Shown here: piece after piece, positions 8,785 through 16,391 of the stretch
Position numbering within the stretch: position 1 is the first letter of the stretch
Layout: every line of letters begins with the position of its first letter
DNA from: Cognatilysobacter terrigena
GTDB lineage: Bacteria > Pseudomonadota > Gammaproteobacteria > Xanthomonadales > Xanthomonadaceae
Length of the DNA: 64,000 nucleotides
Direction of reading: 5' to 3'
Assembly: GCF_004361065.1 (NCBI RefSeq)
Contig: NZ_SELT01000006.1
Location: 1 to 64,000 of the forward strand
Made by a program: the position numbers and the translations under genes
The notes under the pieces: model-generated
What the model was told of the DNA's origin: nothing
Databases searched by the model: none
What the model saw: the letters and a program-made list of their open reading frames with translations, nothing else

Positions 8785-9496
8785 GGCGGGGCGGGGCACG
8801 GAGGCGGGGTCGACGACGCCACCCCGCAACGGGCGCGCCTGGCGCCAGCTCCACCGCGTGCTTGCGCTGGTGGTGGGGCTGCAGGCGCTGTTGTGGATGG
8901 CCAGCGGCCTGTACATGACGGCGATCTCCATCGACGTCATCCACGGCGACCACGTGACCCGTCATCGGCCCGCACTGCTGCCCGCCGGGCCCTTCGTCCC
9001 GCCCGCCACCGATGACGCGGTCGAGGCCGTGCGGCTCAAGGCGCTCGCCGACGGACGCGCCGTCTACGAGATCCGCGGGGCCGGCCGCACGCAGTTGCAG
9101 GACGCACGCACCGGCGCATCGATCGCCCCGCTCGACGCGGCCGGCGCGCGTGCACTCGCCCAACAGCTCTACACCGGCCAAGGCGCGATCGCCGATGTGC
9201 GCTGGCTGACGCACGCTCCGCGCGAGGTGGGCTCGCGCCCGGCGCCGATGTGGCAGGTCACCTTCGACGATGCGATCGCCACGACGCTGTACCTCGCGCC
9301 GGACACGCACGAACGGCTGGCCACGCGCCACGATCTGTGGCGCGCGTTCGACGTGCTGTGGATGCTGCACATCATGGATTACCGCGAGCGCGAGGACATC
9401 GGCACGCCGTGGCTTCGCGTGCTGGCCGCCCTCGGCCTTGCCTTCGCACTCGCGGGCGTGGGCCTGTTGCGTTTCACCGTCGGGCGGCGTCGATGA
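8771..9496 (+). CDS. PepSY-type two-helix membrane protein
   Basis: 241 residues from the ATG at 8771 (8777 is the alternative). An N-terminal membrane helix (LHRVLALVVGLQALLWMASGLYMT, about 28-51), a periplasmic region of about 150 residues with PepSY-like sequence (AVRLKALADGRAVYEIRG..), the conserved WRAFDVLWMLHIMDY motif, and a second C-terminal helix. This is the architecture of PepSY-associated membrane proteins linked to ferric/cupric reduction. It overlaps the upstream gene by 14 bases and the following reductase gene by 4, and its sequence is visibly homologous to the N-terminal half of that next protein, so the pair arose by duplication. Confidence 0.78.
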   Translation: MPMPEAGRGTEAGSTTPPRNGRAWRQLHRVLALVVGLQALLWMASGLYMTAISIDVIHGDHVTRHRPALLPAGPFVPPATDDAVEAVRLKALADGRAVYEIRGAGRTQLQDARTGASIAPLDAAGARALAQQLYTGQGAIADVRWLTHAPREVGSRPAPMWQVTFDDAIATTLYLAPDTHERLATRHDLWRAFDVLWMLHIMDYREREDIGTPWLRVLAALGLAFALAGVGLLRFTVGRRR

Positions 9497-11301
9497 AGCC
9501 GTGGCTCGCGCGCGTGCATCGCTGGCTGGGCCTCGTCATCGGCCTGCAGGTCGTGCTGTGGCTCGCCAGTGGGTTGACGATGAGCCTGCTCGATCCGGCC
9601 GCGGTCGAAGGCGCCGCGACGCGCGCGCCGGCGCCGGCGACGCGCACGTGGCCTCAAGGCACCCGCACGCCCGGAGAGATCCTGGCCGCGCATGGACGAT
9701 CCGCCGAGCGCATCGAGTCCGCATGGCTGCTGGACACGCCGGTCTGGCGCGTGAGCCACGGCGAGACCAGCGTGCTGCGCGATGCCTATACCGGCGCGAC
9801 GATCGAGATCGACCCCGCGACCGCGCGCACGATCGCCAGTCGCGACTACAGCGGCGCCGTAGGGCCCGGCACGCCGGAGCGACTGGAGCGCGCGCCGCTC
9901 GAGGCGCGCGGCCACGCCGGCCCGCTCTGGCGAGTTCCGTTCGCCGACGACGCCCACACCACGCTCTACGTCAGCGCGCAGGACGGCCGGATTCTCGAGC
10001 GCCGCACCGACGCGTTCCGGTGGTTCGACATCGCCTGGATGCTGCACATCATGGATTACACCGGGCGCGCCGACTTCAACCACCCGCTGGTGGTGGCCAC
10101 CGCGGGCGGGGGTGTGCTGCTGGCGATCAGCGGCCTGTGGCTGCTGGGTTTCAGCGTCGCGCAGGGCGAGCTGCGGCCGCGCGCATGGCGCCGCCGCGGT
10201 GGGCTGCGCGTGCTGCACGCCGACGATGCACTCGGCGTTACGGTGCCGGCGCGCGAAGGTGAAACGGTCCTTGCGGCGCTCGCCCGTGCCGGGCTGCACC
10301 TGCCGTCGCAGTGCGGGGGCGGGCAGACCTGCGGCCAATGCGCGGTCAAGGTCGACGGCCGCGTGCCGCGGCCGGGTGCGGGCGATCGGGCGCGGCTGCC
10401 GCGCGAGCGCCTGATCCATGGCGAACGCCTCGCATGCGCGTTGCCCGTGCGCGAGGGCCTGTCGGTGCACGTGCCGACGCGCGACGCCATGGCCTTGCAT
10501 GTGGCGCGCATCGAGCGCATCACCCCGATCAGCCCGACGCTGCGCGAGATCGTGCTGCGACCGGCGTCCGCGCTGCCGCCGCTGGCGGCCGGCCAGTTCA
10601 TCGAGCTCGACATCCCGGCCTTCGAGGTCGACGCGGAGGCGGTCTCCGACCCGCGCGCGCCGTTGCCGGCGTCACTGCTCGCGCATGCGCGTCCAATCGC
10701 GTTCGCGCGCAGCCTGGTGCGCGCGTACTCGCCCAGCCTGACCCCGAGCCTGAGTGACGGCGCGTTGCCCCTTCTTGTGCGCCTGGAGCACGGCCTGCCC
10801 GACGCCGGCTGGATCGGACGCGGGTCGGGTTATCTCTTCAGCCGTCGAGTCGGGGATCGAATGCAGTTCCGTGGGCCGTTCGGCGCGTTCCGGCTCAAGC
10901 CGGGGACGCGCGAGAAGATTTTCATCGGCGGGGGCGCGGGCGTCGCGCCGCTTCGCGCGATGCTCTGGGAGCGTCTTGAGGCCGGCGGCCGCGAGCGCAT
11001 GCACCTGTGGATCGGCGCGCGCACCCCCGATGAGGTGCCGTATCACGAGGAGCTGCTGGCGCTCGACGCCGCGCATCCGCATGTGGACGTGCACGTCGTG
11101 TACTCCGAGTGGGGCAACGCCACCGGCGGGCCACGCTGGATCCACGAGGCGGTATACGACGGGTTGCTGCATTCGCACGGCGCCCTCGCCGAGTGCGAGT
11201 TCTACCTGTGTGGTCCGCCCGCCATGCTGGACGCGGCACGGTCCCTGCTGGCGGACATCGGCGTGGAGCCCGCACGCATCGCCTATGACGACTTCGGCTG
11301 A
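9493..11301 (+). CDS. PepSY membrane domain fused to 2Fe-2S ferredoxin and FAD/NAD(P) reductase
   Basis: 602 residues combining three modules. Residues 1-225 are a PepSY membrane unit (two helices, WFDIAWMLHIMDY). Residues about 235-330 are a plant-type 2Fe-2S ferredoxin with C274, C280, C283 and C315. Residues about 335-602 are a ferredoxin-reductase-like domain with a flavin-binding RAYSPSL motif and an NAD-binding FIGGGAGVAPLRAML. The reductase half resembles NqrF. The likely role is moving electrons from cytosolic NAD(P)H across or to the membrane, perhaps reducing Cu(II)/Fe(III); this is inference from architecture. The start ATG overlaps the previous stop (9493-9496). Confidence 0.83.
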   Translation: MKPWLARVHRWLGLVIGLQVVLWLASGLTMSLLDPAAVEGAATRAPAPATRTWPQGTRTPGEILAAHGRSAERIESAWLLDTPVWRVSHGETSVLRDAYTGATIEIDPATARTIASRDYSGAVGPGTPERLERAPLEARGHAGPLWRVPFADDAHTTLYVSAQDGRILERRTDAFRWFDIAWMLHIMDYTGRADFNHPLVVATAGGGVLLAISGLWLLGFSVAQGELRPRAWRRRGGLRVLHADDALGVTVPAREGETVLAALARAGLHLPSQCGGGQTCGQCAVKVDGRVPRPGAGDRARLPRERLIHGERLACALPVREGLSVHVPTRDAMALHVARIERITPISPTLREIVLRPASALPPLAAGQFIELDIPAFEVDAEAVSDPRAPLPASLLAHARPIAFARSLVRAYSPSLTPSLSDGALPLLVRLEHGLPDAGWIGRGSGYLFSRRVGDRMQFRGPFGAFRLKPGTREKIFIGGGAGVAPLRAMLWERLEAGGRERMHLWIGARTPDEVPYHEELLALDAAHPHVDVHVVYSEWGNATGGPRWIHEAVYDGLLHSHGALAECEFYLCGPPAMLDAARSLLADIGVEPARIAYDDFG

Positions 11302-11546
11302 CGCTGCCTTGGCGTCAAGTCGCGAATGCCGGGCGAGCGCAACCGCGTGCAGCAACCTCCCGGCCGTGGCGGGCACCGCCGCTATGTGCTCCGTGCGGCA
11401 ATCCGGCCGGGCTCGCGACCGATGGAGCGTGCTCCCCACGCAGTCCGACGGTCACCGGGACGGTTTCTGCGAGCGGCGCCGCGGCGGCGTGGCGATCACC
11501 GACGCCTACGCGTCGCGCTCTAACCCTTTGAATTCCAGGAGGCACC
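11302..11546. other. Non-coding gap
   Basis: About 245 bases with no convincing gene on either strand. The end holds the ribosome site AGGAGG for the exchanger gene. No clear promoter or terminator was recognised. Confidence 0.5.
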
Positions 11547-12815
11547 ATGCAAAAGAGCGCGGGTTTTGGGCAATTCGCGGTTCCCGTGGGCATGGCGCTG
11601 GCCACTGCCACGCCCGCTGTGGTGGTCCGCTTGGGCGGGCTGGCGCTGGCGCCGCTGCTTGGTGCCGCCCTGTTCGGCGTGGCAATTCTCGCCGCCGGCT
11701 TTCTCCTGTCCTGGGGTGCGGAGGCCGCCGAGCGCTACCTCGCCACCGGCTTCATCGTGGCGCTGGTGGCGCTGGTCACGGTCCTGCCCGAATACGCGGT
11801 CGACTTCTACTACGCCCTTCGCGCCGGACAGGACCCCGCGTCGGGCTACGTGGCCTACGCGGCGGCCAACATGACCGGCGCCAATCGCATGCTCATCGGG
11901 CTCGCATGGCCACTGATGGTGGGCCTGCATGCCTGGCGCTCGCACGAGCGCGGGATCGCGCTGCTGCGCGAAAACGCGGTGGAGTTCATGTTCCTGGCGA
12001 TCGCAAGCCTCTATGCCTTCGTGATCGTGTGGAAGAACACGATCAGCGTGGTTGATTTCGTTGTGCTCGCTACGTTGTTCGGCGCGTATTTGTGGCGCAC
12101 GTCGCGCGCCTCCAACGAAGACGATGAGCCGGAGAGTGAGGAACCCGGGCCCGGCGCTGTGATCGCCAAGCTGCGACCGGGCGCGCGGTGGGCCACCATG
12201 GGCGCGATGACGGTGCTCTCGGCGGCCATCATCCTGCTCTCGGCGGAGCCGTTTGCCGAGGCGCTCGTGGCATCCGGCCGACGTTTGGGGATGGACGAGT
12301 TCCTGCTGATCCAATGGCTCGCGCCGCTGGCCAGCGAAGCGCCGGCGGTGGCGATCGCGGTGCTTTTCGTTCTGGACGGCCGCGCGCGGGCGGCGCTGTC
12401 GACAATGATCAGCGACAAGATCAACCAGTGGACCCTGCTGGTGGGCATGTTGCCCATTGCGATGAGCGTGGGCGCGGGCCATCTCGTCGCGTTACCCCTG
12501 GATGCGCGACAGCACGAAGAGTTCCTGCTGACGGCCGCACAGTCGCTGTTCGCGCTCACGCTTTTGATGCGCCTGCGCCTGAGCATGGCCAGCGCGGCGA
12601 TCTTGGCGACCCTGTTCGTCGTGCAGGTGCTCGTGGCGTTCTTCTACCGCGCCGATCCGGTGCGGGAAGTCGCGATGCTGACCTATGCCGCCTACATCTA
12701 CCTCGGCCTCGCCGCGCTTCTGTTCCTGGCCCAGGTGCGACGACTTCCCGGCCTCGTGCACGCCGGGCTGCGTCCCGAGCCCGGCGGCGCTGCCGCGGAT
12801 TCGCCCGTCGCTTGA
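11547..12815 (+). CDS. Ca(2+)/cation antiporter (CaCA superfamily) membrane protein
   Basis: 422 residues with about 11 hydrophobic segments. Two homologous half-repeats are visible: LVTVLPEYAVDFYYALRAG..AANMTGANRMLIG in the first half and LAPLASEAPAVAIAVLFVLDG..MISDKINQWTLLVG in the second, matching the alpha-repeats of sodium/calcium exchangers with an acidic residue (E in LPEY and SEAP) in each. An acidic loop (NEDDEPESEEPGP) separates the halves. A strong AGGAGG site precedes the ATG. Substrate is unknown; in this island a divalent cation is plausible. Confidence 0.82.
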   Translation: MQKSAGFGQFAVPVGMALATATPAVVVRLGGLALAPLLGAALFGVAILAAGFLLSWGAEAAERYLATGFIVALVALVTVLPEYAVDFYYALRAGQDPASGYVAYAAANMTGANRMLIGLAWPLMVGLHAWRSHERGIALLRENAVEFMFLAIASLYAFVIVWKNTISVVDFVVLATLFGAYLWRTSRASNEDDEPESEEPGPGAVIAKLRPGARWATMGAMTVLSAAIILLSAEPFAEALVASGRRLGMDEFLLIQWLAPLASEAPAVAIAVLFVLDGRARAALSTMISDKINQWTLLVGMLPIAMSVGAGHLVALPLDARQHEEFLLTAAQSLFALTLLMRLRLSMASAAILATLFVVQVLVAFFYRADPVREVAMLTYAAYIYLGLAALLFLAQVRRLPGLVHAGLRPEPGGAAADSPVA

Positions 12816-12869
12816 CCCCGTAGCGGCTACGGACCGTACCGTCGGCGCTTCCGGTCCAGGAGCACGACC

Positions 12870-14276
12870 ATGCCCAGCGATTTCGACGTTGCCGTGATCG
12901 GCGGCGGCCCCGCCGGCTACCCACTCGCGTTGCGGGCAGGACAGCTCGGACTCAAGGTGGTGTGTATCGAGCAACGCCGCCGCCTCGGCGGAACCTGCCT
13001 CAATGTCGGGTGCATCCCGTCGAAGGCGCTGCTGGAATCGTCCGAGCGATTCGCCGCCGCATCGCACGAATTCGCGGCACATGGCGTCGAATTCGAGGGG
13101 CTGCGACTGAACCTGGCGCGGATGCTCGCGCACAAGGACGAGGTCGTCGCCGGGCTCGGCCGCGGGATCGACGGCTTGCTGCGCAAGCAGGGCGTTGAGC
13201 GTCGGATCGGCACGGGCCGGCTGCTCGAGCCCGGTCGCATCGAGATCACCGGCGAGGACGGCAGCAAGGACATCATCACCGCCCGCTCGGTGGTGACCGC
13301 CACCGGTTCCGAAAGCGCGCCGCTTGCGAACGTCGCGGTCGACGAGGACCGCATCGTGTCGTCGACCGGTGCATTGTCATTTCCCGAAGTGCCGCAGCAC
13401 CTGGTCGTCGTGGGCGCGGGTTACGTCGGCCTCGAACTGGGCTCGGTCTGGCGCCGCCTCGGCGCGCGCGTCACGGTCGTGGAATACCTGGACCGCATCA
13501 CCCCCGGCATGGACACCGAGATCGCGGGCGTGCTGTACAAGGCGCTGGCGGATCAGGGCATCGAGTTCCGGCTCGGACAGAAAGTGACCGGTGCCACCGT
13601 CGAGGGGAGCGGCGTCACTCTGACCGTCGAGCCGGCGGCTGGCGGGGCGCTTGAGGCGCTGCAGGCCGACCGTGTGCTGGTCGCCATCGGACGACGTCCC
13701 CACACGGCGGGTCTCGATCTCGAAGCACTTGGGATCGAGCGCGATGCACGCGGCTTCATCCGCGTCGATTCGCGTTTTAAGACCAACGCGGCGGGGGTCT
13801 ATGCGATTGGGGACGTCATCGGCGGCCCGATGCTGGCCCACAAGGCGAGCGAAGAGGGCGTCGCCCTCGCCGAACAGCTGGCCGGCCTTCCGGGCCACGT
13901 GAACTACGCTGCGATCCCGGCGGTGATCTACACCGCGCCGGAAGTTGGATCAGTGGGCCAGACCGAGGAGCAATTGCGCGACGCCGGCATCGCCTACCGG
14001 GTGGGCCGATTTCCCTTCGCCGCCAATGCCCGCGCGCGTGCCAAGGCGCAGACGGACGGGCTCGCCAAGGTGCTTGCGGACGCGACGACCGACCGCATCC
14101 TTGGCGTGCATATCGTCGGACCGGAGGCGGGATCATTGATCCACGAGGCCGTGGTGGCGATGGAGTTCAACGGCTCGGCGGACGACGTCGCGCGCAGTTG
14201 CCACGCGCACCCGACCCTGCCCGAAGCGCTCAAGGAAGCCGCCATGGCCGTCAACGGCTGGGCACGGCACATCTAG
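12870..14276 (+). CDS. lpdA: Dihydrolipoyl dehydrogenase-like flavoprotein disulfide reductase
   Basis: 468 residues with the full lipoamide dehydrogenase layout: FAD motif GGGPAGY (residues 11-17), redox disulfide GGTCLNVGCIPSK (about 41-53), NAD motif GAGYVGLELGSVW, second FAD motif YAIGDVIGGPMLAHKA, and the C-terminal HAHPTLPEA catalytic His-Glu. It is not a mercuric reductase: there is no N-terminal HMA domain and no C-terminal Cys pair. No E2 or E3-partner genes are nearby, so this copy is an orphan. It follows the exchanger gene by 54 bases and overlaps the convergent nadE stop by 4 bases. Confidence 0.9.
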   Translation: MPSDFDVAVIGGGPAGYPLALRAGQLGLKVVCIEQRRRLGGTCLNVGCIPSKALLESSERFAAASHEFAAHGVEFEGLRLNLARMLAHKDEVVAGLGRGIDGLLRKQGVERRIGTGRLLEPGRIEITGEDGSKDIITARSVVTATGSESAPLANVAVDEDRIVSSTGALSFPEVPQHLVVVGAGYVGLELGSVWRRLGARVTVVEYLDRITPGMDTEIAGVLYKALADQGIEFRLGQKVTGATVEGSGVTLTVEPAAGGALEALQADRVLVAIGRRPHTAGLDLEALGIERDARGFIRVDSRFKTNAAGVYAIGDVIGGPMLAHKASEEGVALAEQLAGLPGHVNYAAIPAVIYTAPEVGSVGQTEEQLRDAGIAYRVGRFPFAANARARAKAQTDGLAKVLADATTDRILGVHIVGPEAGSLIHEAVVAMEFNGSADDVARSCHAHPTLPEALKEAAMAVNGWARHI

Positions 14277-15907
14277 GGCGGGTCGCGGTAGCCGTTGCTG
14301 ATCGGATAACGACGCTCACGACCGAACGCGCGTCGCGTGAGCTTCGGCCCGGGGGCGGCTTGATGTCGCTTCCATTCGGACGTGCGCACCAGCTTGAGCA
14401 CGTTCTCGACGGTGCCCGCATCGAACCCCGCCGCCACGATCTCATCGCGCGACTGCTCGCCATCGACATGGCGCTGGAGAATGGCGTCGAGCACGTGGTA
14501 GGGCGGCAGCGAATCCTCGTCCTTCTGGTTTTCGCGCAGCTCGGCCGAAGGCGGCCGTTCGATCGCCCCTTCGGGAATCACCGCGTCGCCGACGGTATTG
14601 CGCCAACGGGCGAGGCGGAACACGTCCGTCTTGTAGACGTCCTTGATCGGCGCATAGCCGCCGGCCATGTCGCCGTAGATCGTCGCGTAGCCCACGGCGT
14701 ATTCGCTCTTGTTGCCGGTGGTGAGCAACAAGCCGCCAAACTTGTTCGACAGCGCCATCAACATCGCGCCGCGAATGCGCGACTGAAGATTTTCCTCGGT
14801 CGTGTCGACGTCGCGACCCTCGAACGTATGGGCGAGCGTGTCGAGATAACCCTCGAACGGCTTGGCGATCGGGAGCGTCAGCATGGTGACGCCCTGCCGT
14901 TCGCACTGGTCGGCGGCGAGGTCGTTCGACAGCCCGGCGGTATAGCGCGACGGCAGCCGCACCGCTGTGACGTTCTCCGGGCCCAGCGCATCGACCGCGA
15001 CTGCAAGCACCAGCGACGAGTCGATGCCGCCCGACAGCCCGAGCCAGACCTTGTCGAAACCGTTCTTGCGGCAGTAGTCGCGCGTGCCGCGCACCATCGC
15101 GCGGTACATCAAGCCGATCGTGCTTTCGTCGGCGTCGGTCGGCCAGGACGCCCGGTCAAACCGCCCGGTGTTCGCGTGGAAGTCCGCCACCAGCAACTGC
15201 GCAGTAAAGCTGGTCGCAGCCGGATGCACGCTGCCGTCCGCGTCGGCCAGCAGGCTCGCGCCATCGAACACCGTGTCGTCCTGCCCACCCACGACATTGA
15301 CGTAGGCGATCGCGCAGCCCGCGCCGGCGGCCCGCTCGGCCAGCAAGGCATCGCGCTCGGCGTGCTTGTCGCGCTCGAACGGCGAAGCATTGGGCACCAC
15401 GACCAGCGCCGCGCCGGCTGCTGCGGTCTCGAGCATGGGCTCCAGGCCCCACAGGTCCTGGCAGATCAAAAGACCGATCGGCACGCCGTCGACGTCGAAC
15501 ACGCACACGCCACCGTCGGGATCCACCTCGAAATAGCGGCGCTCATCGAACACCGCGTGGTTGGGCAGGTCACGCTTGCGATACGTGGCCTCGATGCGCC
15601 CGTCCCGGAGCACGCTCGCCGCGTTGTAAACCACCGCGCCGGCGGCCTCGGGCCAGCCGACCACCGCGGTGATGCCGTGGACCTGCGCGGCCAGCCGCGT
15701 CACGGCGGCGGTGCAGTCGGCCAGGAACTGCGGTCGCAGCAGCAGGTCCTCGGGCGAGTAACCGCTGACGCACAACTCGGGGAAGACGACCAGCTGCGCA
15801 CCGTGCACGTCGCGCGCGCGCGCGATCAGCGAGCCGATCTGCTCGGCGTTCGACGCGATCGCGCCCACGGGAAAATCGAACTGCGCGAGCGCGATGCGCA
15901 GCGTCAT
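14273..15907 (-). CDS. nadE: Glutamine-dependent NAD(+) synthetase
   Basis: 544 residues. The N-terminal half is a nitrilase-type glutaminase (FPELCVSGYSPEDLL with catalytic Glu; YRKRDLPNHAVFDERRYF with Lys; GLLICQDLWG with the nucleophile Cys). The C-terminal half is the ATP-pyrophosphatase synthetase domain with the SGGIDSSL P-loop and LLTTGNKSE. It converts deamido-NAD, ATP and glutamine into NAD. Its start overlaps the stop of an upstream merR gene (15904-15907), so it is translationally coupled to a metal regulator, an unusual setting for a housekeeping enzyme. Confidence 0.95.
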   Translation of the reverse strand: MTLRIALAQFDFPVGAIASNAEQIGSLIARARDVHGAQLVVFPELCVSGYSPEDLLLRPQFLADCTAAVTRLAAQVHGITAVVGWPEAAGAVVYNAASVLRDGRIEATYRKRDLPNHAVFDERRYFEVDPDGGVCVFDVDGVPIGLLICQDLWGLEPMLETAAAGAALVVVPNASPFERDKHAERDALLAERAAGAGCAIAYVNVVGGQDDTVFDGASLLADADGSVHPAATSFTAQLLVADFHANTGRFDRASWPTDADESTIGLMYRAMVRGTRDYCRKNGFDKVWLGLSGGIDSSLVLAVAVDALGPENVTAVRLPSRYTAGLSNDLAADQCERQGVTMLTLPIAKPFEGYLDTLAHTFEGRDVDTTEENLQSRIRGAMLMALSNKFGGLLLTTGNKSEYAVGYATIYGDMAGGYAPIKDVYKTDVFRLARWRNTVGDAVIPEGAIERPPSAELRENQKDEDSLPPYHVLDAILQRHVDGEQSRDEIVAAGFDAGTVENVLKLVRTSEWKRHQAAPGPKLTRRAFGRERRYPISNGYRDPP

Positions 15908-16329
15908 CGCGCCTTCGCCAACGCGCGACGGGGCGCGGCGTCTTTCAGCGCGCTCAGCACCGTGCAGTGGGCGCGGTCGCCACCCCGACAGCCGCTGATC
16001 GCGCGCTCCAGCTCCTGCGCGACGCGCTTGAGATCCTCCATGCGCGCATACACGGCCGCCAGATGCGTCTGCGCCAGCGCAGTGACCTGCTCGCAGGTGA
16101 GCGAGGGGTCCTGATCGAGCTGCAGCAGGCTGCGGATCTCGTCCAGGCTGAAGCCCAGATCCCGGCTGCGGGTAATGAAGCGGATCCGCTCCACGTCGGC
16201 CTCGGCGTAGTCGCGGTAGCCGGATTCCGTCCGGGCCGGCGGCGGCAGCAGGCCGATGCGTTCGTAATACCGCACGGTCTCGAGGTGGCAGCCGGACACC
16301 CGGGCGGCGTCACTGATTTTCATTCGCAT
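15904..16329 (-). CDS. MerR-family divalent-metal regulator, PbrR/CadR-like
   Basis: 141 residues (start could be the second Met at 16323). The DNA-binding domain reads MKISDAARVSGCHLETVRYYERIGLL; the effector part carries C79 (SLTCEQV) and the loop C114-RGGDRAH-C122. Together with C14 this Cys set matches the divalent-metal branch (PbrR, CadR, ZntR), unlike the CueR-like protein at 4345. It is divergent from the FTR1 permease, with an ideal MerR promoter between them, so that permease is the likely target. The downstream nadE overlaps its stop. Metal identity (Pb, Cd, Zn) is inferred. Confidence 0.86.
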   Translation of the reverse strand: MRMKISDAARVSGCHLETVRYYERIGLLPPPARTESGYRDYAEADVERIRFITRSRDLGFSLDEIRSLLQLDQDPSLTCEQVTALAQTHLAAVYARMEDLKRVAQELERAISGCRGGDRAHCTVLSALKDAAPRRALAKAR

Positions 16330-16332
16330 CTG

Positions 16333-16363
16333 TTGACTCTGTAGGAGCTACGGACTTTAAACT
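16333..16363 (+). promoter_or_regulatory. MerR-type promoter with 19-bp spacer
   Basis: -35 TTGACT (16333-16338) and -10 TAAACT (16358-16363) are separated by 19 bases, the over-long spacing typical of MerR-activated promoters. The spacer contains the dyad CTGTAG-GAG-CTACGG centred between the two boxes. It reads toward the FTR1 permease gene starting at 16392. Confidence 0.85.
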
Positions 16364-16391
16364 GCGCGCCAACCCGTCACGTGAAGCGCTG

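Noticed and set aside
12870-14276. Possible mercuric reductase merA in a metal island.
   Set aside because: The redox motif is of the lipoamide dehydrogenase type, no HMA domain is present and the C-terminal Cys pair of MerA is missing; no merT/merP genes nearby.
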